A stretch of DNA of 64,000 bases, taken from Clostridiales bacterium. Lineage in GTDB: Bacteria > Bacillota > Clostridia > Christensenellales > CAG-138. Below are positions 34,028 to 43,334 of this stretch, piece by piece. Numbering within the stretch: position 1 is the stretch's first letter; each line of letters opens with the position of its first letter. The position numbers and the translations under genes were made by a program. The DNA lies in the NCBI GenBank assembly GCA_004554165.1, contig SFNQ01000001.1, positions 62,001 to 126,000 of the forward strand, written 5' to 3'. Under the pieces are notes generated by a model. The model was not told the origin of the DNA. It was given only the letters and a program-made list of their open reading frames with translations, and searched no databases.

Positions 34028-35584
34028 TCAGACGCCGGCCTTGACCTCTTCGAAGTCCTTTTGGATCTCTGCCGACGGGGACGCCGTAAGCAGCGATACC
34101 ACCACGATGAGGATGCTGGAGAAGAGGAATGCCGGCAGCAGCTCATAGATATTGAACGCGCCGCCAAGCGGACGGATCACCAGCTTCCAGAAGAACACCA
34201 TTGCCCCGCCGCCCACGATGCCGGCGATGGCGCCCGCACGGTTGATGCGCTTCCAGAACAGGGAGAACAGGACCAGCGGGCCGAAGGTCGCGCCAAAGCC
34301 CGCCCATGCGAAGGAAACGATGGTGAAGATCACGCTGTTCTCGTCCAGCGCGATGATGACGGCAACCAGTGTGATGACGAGCAGCGCGATACGGGACATG
34401 GTCATGACCTGCTTATCGGAAGCCTCTTTTTTGAACAGACCCTGGAAGATATTTTTGGAAAAGGCCGAGGCCGCGATCAGAAGGTAGGAGTCCGAGGAGC
34501 TGATGGTCGCAGCAAGGATACCTGCCATCACAAAGCCGGCGAGAATCGCGGGCAGCATGTTTGTGGCCATAAGGATGAAAATGTTCTCCGCCTCGGAGGC
34601 TGTGGAAAGGGCGGTGGGATACAGCGCGCGGCCGACAATACCGATGAAGATTGCCACCGCCAGAGAGACGACCACCCAGACCATGGCGATGCGGCGGGAG
34701 CGGGGCAGTTCGCGTTCATCGCGGATGGCCATGAAGCGCAGCAGAACCTGCGGCATACCAAAGTAGCCGAGGCCCCAGGCCAGGGTGGAAATCACGCTGA
34801 GAAAACCGTAGCTGCCCGCGGCGCCGAAAACGGGAGCGCCGTTCTGCACGACCTGCGCGCCGTTTTCCACCGTGGGAGAGGCAATGCCGAAGAACTCGAA
34901 AAAGCCCGGAAACTGCCGGATGTTTTCCACCACCTGGCCGATGCCGCCTGCGGCCACCGTGCTGACGATAACGATGACCACCAGAGAGCAGACCATTACG
35001 ATCGCCTGCATAAAGTCCGAAGCGCTTTCCGCGAGAAAACCGCCGATCAGCGTGTATGCCAGCACGAACACCGCCCCAAGGATCATCATCGTGATATACG
35101 GCGCGCCAAACAGGGTTGAGAAGAGTTTCCCGCAGGTAACGAGGCAGCTGGCGGCATACACCGTGAAGAAGATCAGGATGAACAGGGCTGCGATGGTCAT
35201 AATGACCTTCTTGTTCTCACGGAAGCGGTTGGAGAAAAACTCCGGCAGCGTGATGGCATTGTTGGCCTTGATGCTGTAGCGGCGCAGGCGCTTGGAAACG
35301 ATCAGCCAGTTGATGTATGTGCCGGCGGCAAGGCCGATGGCGGTCCAGGCAGCGTCCGCCAGGCCGCACCAGTAGGCCACGCCCGGCAGGCCCATGAGCA
35401 GCCAGCCGCTCATGTCGGAGGCCTCCGCGCTCATGGCGGTGACCCAGGGGCCCAGCGTGCGCCCGCCGAGGAAATAGCTCTCGGTATCTCTGTTTGCACG
35501 CTTTGCGAACACCAGACCGATGACGACGACGGCCGCCATATAGATGGCCATGGCAATCAGAATTTGAATCGTATTGGATTCCAT
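34028..35584 (-). CDS. putP: Sodium/proline symporter
   Basis: This 518-residue sodium:solute symporter has 13 membrane segments. It has the PutP hallmarks YFLGGRTLGPWV, SAEASDMSGWL, the long YTLIGGFLAESASDF stretch and GILAATISSSDSYLL. Proline with sodium is the expected cargo. AAAGGAGG precedes the ATG. It is divergent from a LysR gene with shared palindromes between, which suggests control by that regulator. Confidence 0.9.
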   Translation of the reverse strand: MESNTIQILIAMAIYMAAVVVIGLVFAKRANRDTESYFLGGRTLGPWVTAMSAEASDMSGWLLMGLPGVAYWCGLADAAWTAIGLAAGTYINWLIVSKRLRRYSIKANNAITLPEFFSNRFRENKKVIMTIAALFILIFFTVYAASCLVTCGKLFSTLFGAPYITMMILGAVFVLAYTLIGGFLAESASDFMQAIVMVCSLVVIVIVSTVAAGGIGQVVENIRQFPGFFEFFGIASPTVENGAQVVQNGAPVFGAAGSYGFLSVISTLAWGLGYFGMPQVLLRFMAIRDERELPRSRRIAMVWVVVSLAVAIFIGIVGRALYPTALSTASEAENIFILMATNMLPAILAGFVMAGILAATISSSDSYLLIAASAFSKNIFQGLFKKEASDKQVMTMSRIALLVITLVAVIIALDENSVIFTIVSFAWAGFGATFGPLVLFSLFWKRINRAGAIAGIVGGGAMVFFWKLVIRPLGGAFNIYELLPAFLFSSILIVVVSLLTASPSAEIQKDFEEVKAGV

Positions 35585-35600
35585 GCTTCCTCCTTTACAT

Positions 35601-35620
35601 CATGCAAACGCAATTGCATG
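35601..35620. promoter_or_regulatory. Palindromic operator CATGCAA-N6-TTGCATG
   Basis: This is a perfect inverted repeat close to the putP start. A related repeat occurs at 35739-35757. Together they look like LysR binding sites of the T-N11-A type. Confidence 0.6.
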
Positions 35621-35634
35621 AAGAAAATTAATGA

Positions 35635-35655
35635 TATTCATGATAAATATGAATA
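35635..35655. promoter_or_regulatory. Palindromic operator TATTCAT-N7-ATGAATA
   Basis: This perfect inverted repeat lies between the putP -10 box (35666-35671) and the putP start, in the AT-rich leader. Its position fits repression or modulation of putP. Confidence 0.55.
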
Positions 35656-35665
35656 ATGTTTAATC

Positions 35666-35694
35666 ATTATAGACAGTACGCTGAGAAAAAGCAA
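35666..35694 (-). promoter_or_regulatory. putP promoter
   Basis: On the minus strand TTGCTT (35694-35689) and TATAAT (35671-35666) are 17 bases apart, giving a leader of about 75 bases. It resembles the riboswitch promoter at 24236-24264. Confidence 0.7.
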
Positions 35695-35704
35695 GAGAAA
35701 ACTC

Positions 35705-35732
35705 TTGAAAACGCAAAAAATCGGAGTATACT
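35705..35732 (+). promoter_or_regulatory. Promoter for the LysR gene
   Basis: TTGAAA (35705-35710) and TATACT (35727-35732) are 16 bases apart, about 80 bases ahead of the LysR ATG. The palindrome at 35739-35757 lies just downstream, which suits autoregulation. Confidence 0.7.
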
Positions 35733-35738
35733 CAAATT

Positions 35739-35757
35739 GCATGAATTTATTTCATGC
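35739..35757. promoter_or_regulatory. Palindromic operator GCATGAA-N5-TTCATGC
   Basis: This perfect inverted repeat lies at the expected start point of the LysR transcript. It shares the GCATGA core with the site near putP. Confidence 0.6.
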
Positions 35758-35810
35758 GTTTGTTGCGCACGCGGGGCAGAGAATTCGCACAAAGTCGGGA
35801 GGGAACGGCC

Positions 35811-36689
35811 ATGACAGCTTCCAAATACGCCGTTTTTGCAAAGGTGGTGGAGCTTAAGAGCTTCACCCGCGCGGCCGAAGCGCTGGGCTGTACGCAGTCC
35901 GCAGTCAGTCATGCGATCAATGCGCTGGAGGCGGAGACGGCGCTTAAGCTCATCGTGCGCGGCCGGAAGGGCGTCAGGCTTACCACGGACGGTCAGCGCG
36001 TACTGCCCGCCATTCAGGCCATTGTGGGGGCCGCCGCGGGCCTTGAGGATACCGTCCGCGCCATCCATGGGCTTGAGATTGGGCGGGTGCGCGTTGGCGC
36101 GTTTACCAGCGTTGCCGTACACTGGCTGCCCGGCATGATCAAAGAGTATCAGCAGGCGCATCCGCATATTGAGTTTGGACTCCTCAACGGCGATTATCAT
36201 GATATTGCGCAATGGCTTTCCGACGGCAGCATCGACATCGGCTTTGTGACGCTGCCCTCGGAGATTCAGGGTTGCCAGTTTACGCCGCTGATGGAGGACC
36301 GGCTGCTGGCGGTATTGCCCCCAAGTCACCCGCTTGCCCGGCTGGATCGCGTGCCCGCGGCAGCCATTGCGGCGGAGCCCTTCATCAGCCTGCTGGAGAA
36401 CAGCGACCAGGACGCGCGCAGCGTGCTGGAGCAGGCGGGCCTGCGCGCCAACATCAAGTTTACCACCAAGGACGACTACGCCATCATCGCCATGGTGGAG
36501 CAGGGATTGGGCATCAGCATCATGCCGGAGCTCCTGCTCAAGGGGCACGCGGAAAACGTCCGCGTGATGGAGATCGAGGGCGGAATGAAGCGGACCATCG
36601 GCCTGGCGGTACCGCAGGCCAGCACCGGCAGCCCCAGCGTGCAGAGCTTTGCCGCGCACATCCTGCGCTGGGTGCGCGCGCGGTATTGA
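35811..36689 (+). CDS. LysR family transcriptional regulator
   Basis: This 292-residue regulator has an N-terminal winged helix-turn-helix (SFTRAAEALGCTQSAVSHAI, about 18-37) and a C-terminal periplasmic-binding-protein-like effector domain. GGGAGGGAACG precedes the ATG at 35811; the longer frame from 35754 lacks a site. It is divergent from putP across about 225 bases carrying three palindromes. It most likely controls putP and itself. The effector, perhaps proline, is inference. Confidence 0.92.
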   Translation: MTASKYAVFAKVVELKSFTRAAEALGCTQSAVSHAINALEAETALKLIVRGRKGVRLTTDGQRVLPAIQAIVGAAAGLEDTVRAIHGLEIGRVRVGAFTSVAVHWLPGMIKEYQQAHPHIEFGLLNGDYHDIAQWLSDGSIDIGFVTLPSEIQGCQFTPLMEDRLLAVLPPSHPLARLDRVPAAAIAAEPFISLLENSDQDARSVLEQAGLRANIKFTTKDDYAIIAMVEQGLGISIMPELLLKGHAENVRVMEIEGGMKRTIGLAVPQASTGSPSVQSFAAHILRWVRARY

Positions 36690-36912
36690 GGAAGGCGCGG
36701 AGGACACGCGCCGGAGTGAAAGGGAGGACAGACCGAGGGAGGGGGGACAAATGCTGGCGTTTCCGCAGGTTCCGACGGCACAGCCCCCATATCGTCGCAG
36801 AAGCTGCCGGCCCCTGCGCTGTCACAATCCCAGGGGCGGCTCCGCTCCCCGCGTCTTTTTCGTCCTGTGTTTCGCTGGACGGGAACGGCTTCCGCTATGA
36901 CGGCCCACGCAC
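36690..36912. other. Left edge of the accessory island
   Basis: No gene is supported. The sequence changes from ordinary coding composition to a patchy, purine-rich stretch (GGGAGGACAGACCGAGGGAG) and then to the transposase remnant. Confidence 0.4.
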
Positions 36913-37065
36913 AAAACGCTTCGGGTTTTTAACCTTACCACTTTCAATGGCTTCGCCGGGGGCGTCAACAACACCGTCAAGGTGATCGGGCGCATGATTT
37001 ACGAATACCGCAGCCTCCACAGCTTTCGTGCGCATATTCTCATTTCCCTTAACACCAGCGCTTAA
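36913..37065 (+). pseudogene. ISL3-type transposase remnant (C-terminal end)
   Basis: About 50 codons read NGFAGGVNNTVKVIGRMIYEYRS followed by LHSFRAHILISLNT and a stop in the quoted frame, with the pattern split here for brevity. This matches the end of ISL3-family transposases, where GxNNxxKxIKR and YRNxxxFRxRIL are conserved. No upstream frame restores the rest of the enzyme, so it is a decayed insertion-sequence fragment. It begins at the end of the LysR region and opens the island. Confidence 0.62.
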
Positions 37066-37220
37066 ATGGGCGCTGCCCGCTTCCGCCCGCTGCTCCCGTC
37101 TGCCCCTTCGTTATTCCTTTTTTACCCCAACTATTGCCGTTGCGCTGATTTTCTTAACCGGCCTCAGGGCCGCCCGGACCTGCGCGGACAGAAGAAAAGA
37201 CGCCCGAATGGACGTCTCGG

Positions 37221-37337
37221 CGTATCGAAAAAGTGGCGGAACGCCACTTTTTCGAGCTTTCACAGGTTTTGCCTCTCGCATTCGCTCCCGGGCGGCAAAA
37301 CCTGCAACGTACGAAAACCTCTGGGTTTTCATCCGTT
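37221..37337. repeat. Three-hairpin interspersed repeat, copy 2
   Basis: This copy matches 22101-22217 with three mismatches and keeps all three hairpins, in the same orientation on the plus strand. It lies between the transposase remnant and the broken minus-strand ORF, which supports a mobile origin. Confidence 0.75.
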
Positions 37338-37416
37338 GGCTTTCCACGCTTATTCTGATACAAAGCGCAAGATCAAACGGCAGCCGGGGAATAGGGTGCA
37401 AAATGAGCAAAGTACT

Positions 37417-37640
37417 CTACTGTGCCATGTCGGTGATGATCATTTCCCCATTTTCCACAGTGACACGGCTGATATGGATCGCCTCATGGCTGTAGAAGTC
37501 CCCGTAGGTGTAGCAAATGACATAGCCGTCCGGGTGTTTCTCCACAGACAGGACATCATAGGCTCCCTCAATAACCCCGGTGATGGTTTCTCCCCCTGCC
37601 GAAAGGGTCAGTTCTGTCACAGAGCGTGCCTCATCTCCAT
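37417..37640 (-). pseudogene. 3' fragment of an unknown small soluble protein
   Basis: A minus-strand frame of about 67 residues from GTG 37620, open about 7 codons further upstream, ends in a normal stop at 37417. It reads TLSAGGETITG, YDVLSVEKHPDGYVICYTYG and HEAIHISRVTVENGEMIITD, which looks like genuine beta-rich protein. Its upstream side abuts the phage fragment at about 37620-37650, and no ribosome site is well placed. I read it as the C-terminal end of a gene cut by the insertion. Function unknown. Confidence 0.45.
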
Positions 37641-40600
37641 TTCGTGCGCATGGACAGGACGCTCGCCCAACGGGTCTACGACTTCTTTGAGGACTTCTAT
37701 GCGGCTCTGACGGAGATTACGGCGAAAGTGATTTACGGTGGAGATCGGCAGGAGGCGCAGGCGCTTGCCGCGGATCAGGAGGCTGTGCGCGCTATCGCTG
37801 ATATGTTCAAGGCGGCGCTGGAGGGGGGCAGAATCGTTTCTCCGGCAAACGACCGAGGTCAGGGCGTCCAATATTCACCTAAGCGCATCCCCAATAGCAC
37901 GATTGCGGCGACCGAGGATGAAGCGAAGGAACTGGAGCTGACAGACCCGCGGAACGTGGTACGATATCGTGAAAAAGTCACTGCCGCACTTAATAAGACA
38001 CTGCCTTCCAGCGATATGATTCTCCTCGGACGCCCGTCAAGTGTCCTCGCGGCATATATGAAGTCTGACAGACTCCTATATATGCCGCAGAAGGCGGCCC
38101 GAAAAGCAGTCCTAACAAATAGCGAGGGCGGGAAGCACGGGCTTGACAGGATTGTTCTTGATGAGCTTCCGTACCAGCTCACTGATCCGATGGCTATCAC
38201 GGGGAACACGACCGAACACGAAAACGCGAACGATAACAGCATCGTGGTGTGGACGGATTGGGCTACACAAGACGGAGACTCGATTGTCGTCCCGATTCGT
38301 ATTGACGCCGTAGGTCGCGTTGAGTTGTACAACAACGTTAATACGGTGTTTGACGCTTGGGATGAACAGTATGTATCCGATTTGCTGAGAGACGGTAATG
38401 TTCTCTATACCCGAAATGGAGAAAACATCCTCGATCTCATGGGTCAACAGCGAGAAGTGCTGAAGAGATCAATCGAGGATGTTTCTACTGATAATATGCC
38501 ACAGAAGGAAAAATATGTCAAGACGGAGTCTGCAAAAAAGAAACAGCTTTCGCTGAAATCTCAGGTACAAAAGGACGCCGTGGCGCATTTTGGCAAGACC
38601 TACAGCTGGAATGAGACCGGGTATGTGCTGACGGACGGGACAAAACTGGACTTTTCCGGCAGGCATGAGGGCGGCCCCGGCGGGTATCGCTCCGTGGATC
38701 ATCGGGAAGTGGTTGACGCGTTCGGCGAGGATTCCGACCTTTCCGGTAACGGGGCTATGGTGCAGTTCATGGCGGACGGCGCTATCCGCATCATGCCGGA
38801 GTCGGGCGGCATCAATCTGTCGGTTGAACCTACCGCAGAGCAGATGCAGCAGCTCTCCTCTTTCGTCTCGAAGAACCGCGGCGAGGTCATCATAGACTTT
38901 GACGACACGAACGGCAACACGCTGCACAGCGTCGAGTATCCGCAAGGAACGCACGCGAACAGAGTGCTCAACGACATCAGCGAATACTTCCGCAACGGCA
39001 CGGTGCCGGTCGTTTCCGACGTGCAGCGCTTCCATCAGTACTCCATGAAGTCCAAACCGGCCACGCTCTTTACCGAGCAGGAAGCGGCAGACAACGCCGC
39101 AGAGCTCGACCGGGTGCGCGCCGAGAACGAACGGCTGTCCGGCATGGTGGACGCGCTCAGGGAGCAGTTCAAGATTACCAAGGGATACCGGCCGAACGAG
39201 AAGGCGCTGAACCGTGTCGCCCGCTCCATCCTGCGCAAGTACAGCAGCAAGTACGACCAGGCGCAGCTGACCGAGGACCTTCGCGGCCTGTTCGACACCA
39301 TCGGCAACGAGAAGGAGTTCGACGGCGACACCGCCATGGCAACGGCTACGGCGATTGCGCGGAAGGTGCTGGACAAGTCCTCCGAACGCGACGACTCTGT
39401 ATATGAAGCGTCGCAGGCGGCGCGCGAGTATTTCCGCAAGGGGCGCTTCACGCTGTCCGAAACGCAGAGGGCCGAGGTCGAGTCAAAATATGACGGGTAC
39501 AACAACTTCCGCAAGGCGGTGATGGGCAGGCTGAACCTTACAAACGACGGCGCTTCGCTCGACCAGCAGTGGGAGGAGATCAGCGGGCTTTTCCCTGAGT
39601 ATTTCGACCCGAATACCAACGAGGGCGACCAGCCCGCAGCGCTCGCAGAGTTCTTTGACGCGGCGTATGCGCGCCCGTATGTGAACCCGTTCGGCACGCT
39701 GTACGACATGGACGACGCTGCGTATGACCTCGCAGCGGAACTGTTCAACGACTTCTTCCGCGTGCCGCAGGTGCAGACCTTTGCCGACAAACAGCGCGAC
39801 AAGCTGAACGAGGCGAACCGCACCTACCGCGCTGAGCTGGATAAAATGCGGCAGGAGTACGAGGACCGGCACAACGACGCTATCGCCCTGACGCGGGGCA
39901 TGCGCGAGATTGAGACCCGGAAACTCATGGACGAGTACGAGGGCAAGCTCGACGACCAGAAGAGCGAGCTGCGCGCCAAGTACCGCGCCATGGTCAGCCG
40001 AAAGAACTGGCAGCTGGAGAACCAGGCGGCGGCCTTCCGTGAGTGGAAGAAAACCGACCGGGCGCAGCGGAACGAGCGCACGGCGCAGAGGAAGTACCGC
40101 ACCCGCATCGAGCACAACGCAAAAGAACTGCGCACTTGGCTGACCAAACCGACGCGGGATAAGCATGTTCCGGCGCTTCTGGCAAGCTCGATTGCGGACC
40201 TGCTTAGCAATATCGATGTGGAGGTGCGCGGGCCGTCCGTGCGCGCCAAGACCTGGAAGGAGTCCATTCAGGGCCTGTCCGAAGCGTTCAGGCAATACCG
40301 GCGCGACGACGGACGCTTTGACGATTTCCGCATGACCTTGCCGGAGGGATATGTCGACGCGCTCGATATGCTTGCCGGCAGCGTGGACAGCGTCCGCCGT
40401 TTCGGGGATATGAACGCCGAACAGCTGAAAGAGCTGGACTACATCGTCGCCGTGGCAAAGGGCGCCGTCCAAAACGCAAACCGCCTCTTTGCGAACCAAC
40501 GGTACAAGACGATTGCCGAAGCCGGCGAGAGCACGGTTAAGGAAGGCGAGACGCGCAAGCAAAAGCGCAGTCGGCTGGGTCCAAGGCTCGACAAGCTCAT

Positions 40601-41504
40601 CAACGCCGATTCGATGGACGCCTTTACCTTTGCCCACGCGCTGGGCGAGGGCGCAGAGTCCATCGTCAAGGGGCTTGAAGCAGGCAGCGAGAAGTCCTAC
40701 GAAAGAATCAAGCAGGGCGCTGAGGCTATTGAGCGGATGAAGGCCGAAGCGGGCGTCACCGTTTCCGATATCAACAAATGGTCCGACAAAAAGAGCGCCA
40801 TTGATATCGAACTGAGCGGCGGCAAAACCGTGCAGATGACGCCGGCACAGATGATGTCGTTCTACCTGCTCTCCAAGCGCAAGCAGGCGCGGCAGCATAT
40901 CACCGACGGCGGCATTGAAATCCACGGCCGCAGAAAGGGCAAGGAGGATCAGATATCCGTGTTCAAGGTCACGGAGCAGGATATCGACACGATCACCGAC
41001 CGGCTGACCGACAAACAGCGGGCATTTGCAGACGGTATGCAGCATTTCCTCGCCACCGACACGGCGGCATGGGGCAATGAGGTGTGGATGCAGCTCTATG
41101 CGTATGAGATGTTCGGTGAGCCGGACTATTGGCCCATCACTGTGGCAAAGGCCGGAATCAAGCAGGAAGACCCGTCCGCGGCGCGGGCGTTCAACGCAAT
41201 TTTGAACATCGGCGCGACAAAGGACGTAAGACCTGCCGCGAACAATCCGCTGGTCATTGACGACGTGTTCGACACCTTCTCCTCGCATGTGGCGCAGATG
41301 GCCCGCCTGAACGGGCTCGCGCCGGCGGTCGAGGATGCCATGAAGTGGTTCAATTATGTTTCGCGCGACGCAAGCGGGTTAAGAGACTACAACAGGTGTC
41401 CACAAAGTGCGTCCGGAGCACAGCATCCTCGCTGTACCATTCCGACTGAGGATCTTCCTCCTCCGGTTCGGAGGTGTCATAGTTTTCATGCAGATAATCT
41501 CTGA
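37626..41504 (+). pseudogene. Fragment of a giant MuF-type phage polyvalent protein
   Basis: One frame of 1292 codons without a real start or end. Residues about 1-60 are a helical LPD-like segment. Residues about 80-280 resemble the MuF C-terminal domain (LYMPQKAARKA, DRIVLDELPYQL, NDNSIVVWTDW). A GRHEGGPGGYRSVDHRE segment follows, then long helices with coiled coil, and the tail FDTFSSHVAQMARLNGLAP. Such parts belong to phage polyproteins of several thousand residues. Recognisable sequence stops near 41385, where an antisense gene begins, and it starts abruptly near 37640. GC falls between about 37860 and 38520. No capsid, portal or terminase gene is adjacent. Confidence 0.65.
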
Positions 41505-42288
41505 TACGGACAAGTCGATTCTCCCCCAACTCATGGTATTCGCCGCCATAGCAGAAATAGCTGTTGGGAATGAAGCTGAAGGTATAGGTTTCCTCACCAA
41601 AGACAAAACAGTATTCTTCGTACTGCAACCGGTACATATCCACCTGCCAGCCCACCCTGTCCACGGAGGTGTCCAAAATAATATCCAACGCTTCCTTCGC
41701 AATGGCAGGATTGTCGATGGTAACGGTAAAGGTTTCCGGCGAATCAATGGACTCGGTGTAGGTAAACCCGTCAGGCGTCTTTTCGGCTACGGCTTTGATT
41801 TCATCAGAAAACTGTCCGATGGTGGTCATCATCGGGAGCGGCAGCTTCGGCGTATTCTCCGCACGGAAAAACGTGTACACCATAATCCCGGCGGCAATGA
41901 GCATCAGGATCAGGGCGGGTTTCCGGATGCGCTTGCAGGACTTCACTGTTTTGGTCATGGAAGGGTCTTCCGCGATAATAACCCGTTCCGGCTTTTTGGG
42001 ATCATACCAAATGGGCACCTGGGTGCCGGCAGGCGTCTCGGTGCTGATGCCCTCCACATGCTCCTGAGCCACCATGACCTTATAGTCGGTGCCGTCACAG
42101 GTATACGCAATCTCAAACCATTGCGAGGCATCCCGGCCGTCCGCCTTTGTCACCCGGACGAGGGTGGCGGTACCCTTCTGCGTACACTTTTTCGCTTTCC
42201 TGGTGCAGCCGGCCACGAAAAAGCTGGTCAGGAAAAGGGCTGCGGTAATACAAAAAATAAACACTGCTATGTAAAAAACAATACTCAT
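41350..42288 (-). CDS. DUF3592-like membrane protein with chimeric C-terminus
   Basis: This 312-residue protein has a signal or membrane segment at 4-26, a DUF3592-like domain (GTATLVRV, then VPIWYDPKKPERVII) and a second membrane segment at about 123-141. A C-terminal domain of about 170 residues follows. AGGAG lies ahead of the ATG. The last ten or so residues (LLTRLRRAKHN) are the antisense of the phage fragment, so the native C-terminus is missing or altered. Composition is clearly lower in GC than the chromosome. The role is unknown; immunity-type membrane proteins beside toxin genes can look similar, but this is only a guess. Confidence 0.6.
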   Translation of the reverse strand: MSIVFYIAVFIFCITAALFLTSFFVAGCTRKAKKCTQKGTATLVRVTKADGRDASQWFEIAYTCDGTDYKVMVAQEHVEGISTETPAGTQVPIWYDPKKPERVIIAEDPSMTKTVKSCKRIRKPALILMLIAAGIMVYTFFRAENTPKLPLPMMTTIGQFSDEIKAVAEKTPDGFTYTESIDSPETFTVTIDNPAIAKEALDIILDTSVDRVGWQVDMYRLQYEEYCFVFGEETYTFSFIPNSYFCYGGEYHELGENRLVRIRDYLHENYDTSEPEEEDPQSEWYSEDAVLRTHFVDTCCSLLTRLRRAKHN

Positions 42289-42745
42289 AATGCACTCCTG
42301 TTTTACAAAACCATTACAGATATGTCTGATTCTGCCTACTGGGGCAGAACCACGCAGTTTCCAGTCAAAGTGTTGTCCTCTTCCCCACTTGAAAGCGCAC
42401 TTTCATCACGCTTGATCTGCATCAGTGCCATACCATCCGATTGAAAATCCAAGGCGAATCGTACCATATGCAATATACGATTGTCTGTACATAGTTCCAC
42501 CATCCGTATTATAGCAGAATTCCATAATAGGCACAATCACCTCATATCGACACAGCGAAAGCCTATTGTCAAAACCAAAGCCGAACAATCGTTTTGCAAT
42601 GCACCCACCGGGGGGCGTGGGGCATTTTCTATATACGGTTTTTCAGTGGGATTCTAAGTCGAAAACAGCGGCGAAGGAACAGGACAGAATAACTGCAATT
42701 TTCAGGGTGCATTTCCTGTTTTACATTAGGATTCTGCATGAATAT
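42289..42745. other. Lower-GC intergenic stretch of the island
   Basis: No confident gene. A minus-strand frame at 42336-42536 (66 codons) ends SGEEDNTLTGNCVVLPQ and could be a remnant. A second frame at 42406-42588 overlaps it, which may indicate a frameshifted gene. A possible hairpin ATGC-A-CCCAC/GTGGG-G-CAT with TTTT occurs at 42599-42628. Confidence 0.35.
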
Positions 42746-42785
42746 CAAAGAAAAGGACTGAAACCTTATATCAAAGTTTCAGTCC
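42746..42785 (-). terminator. Terminator of the tRNA-Ala gene
   Basis: On the minus strand GGACTGAAAC (42785-42776) pairs perfectly with GTTTCAGTCC (42764-42755), and TTTTCTTT follows. It ends the tRNA transcript six bases after the CCA. Confidence 0.8.
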
Positions 42786-42790
42786 ATTTA

Positions 42791-42866
42791 TGGTGGAGCA
42801 TACCGGATTCGAACCGGTGACCTCAACATTGCGAACGTTGCGCGCTACCAACTGTGCTAATGCCCC
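42791..42866 (-). tRNA. tRNA-Ala (anticodon CGC)
   Basis: The 76 bases fold as a full cloverleaf on the minus strand. The acceptor GGGGCAT/ATGCTCC includes a G3-U70 pair, the alanine identity element. The anticodon loop TTCGCAA gives anticodon CGC, and the T arm ACCGG-TTCGAAT-CCGGT is perfect. CCA is encoded. It reads GCG codons, which are frequent here. It forms the right edge of the accessory island, so it could be an old integration site, although I see no duplicated 3' end. Confidence 0.93.
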
Positions 42867-42962
42867 ATGTGCATCGATAATGATACAACAGCTTTCCGAA
42901 AAAAGCAATACCCCATTTGGAGAAAAATCGGGAAGGAGTCTCACTGCCCGGCGGGGCGGCGC

Positions 42963-43334
42963 TCAGTCCCCGTACAGGCGTTCCACCAGCGCCAGCGCCT
43001 CCGCCTTGCCGAGCCCAAGCGCCTTGCAGCGGGAAAGCTCCCGCGCCAGCGCCTCCTCCGCCAGCCGCGCGCGCCGGTCCTCCCGCTCCGCCGCCCGCAG
43101 GGGCGCCACAAAAGTGCCCCTGCCCGTTACGGCATAGAGCAGCCCTTCCCGCTCCAGCGCTTCATACGCCTTCTTCACGGTGATGACGCTTACGCGAAGC
43201 TCTGCCGCAGCCGTACGGATCGGCGGCAGGCAGGCGTCGCTTTTGAGCGTGCCCGCGAGAATCTGCGAGCGGAGCTGCTCGTAAATCTGCTGATAGATCG
43301 GCGTATCCGAGGTGTTGGAGACGAGGATATCCAT
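42963..43334 (-). CDS. GntR family transcriptional regulator (YtrA type)
   Basis: This 123-residue protein has a GntR winged helix-turn-helix: PIYQQIYEQLRSQILAG, then LPPIRTAAAELRVSVITVKK, then LEREGLLYAVTGRGTFVA. A short helical tail follows, as in the YtrA subfamily that controls ABC exporters. Its start codon directly follows the stop of the permease gene. Being last in the operon is unusual, since YtrA regulators mostly come first. It probably binds the GTATA-N5-TATAC palindrome in the promoter region. Confidence 0.9.
   Translation of the reverse strand: MDILVSNTSDTPIYQQIYEQLRSQILAGTLKSDACLPPIRTAAAELRVSVITVKKAYEALEREGLLYAVTGRGTFVAPLRAAEREDRRARLAEEALARELSRCKALGLGKAEALALVERLYGD

Noticed and set aside
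33881..35119. A plus-strand frame opposite putP
   Set aside because: putP on the other strand is unambiguous, and the frame is Asp/His-rich antisense sequence.
42406..42588. A small gene in the lower-GC part of the island
   Set aside because: Two overlapping frames share the stretch, neither has a ribosome site and neither is recognisable, so I only describe it as possible debris.
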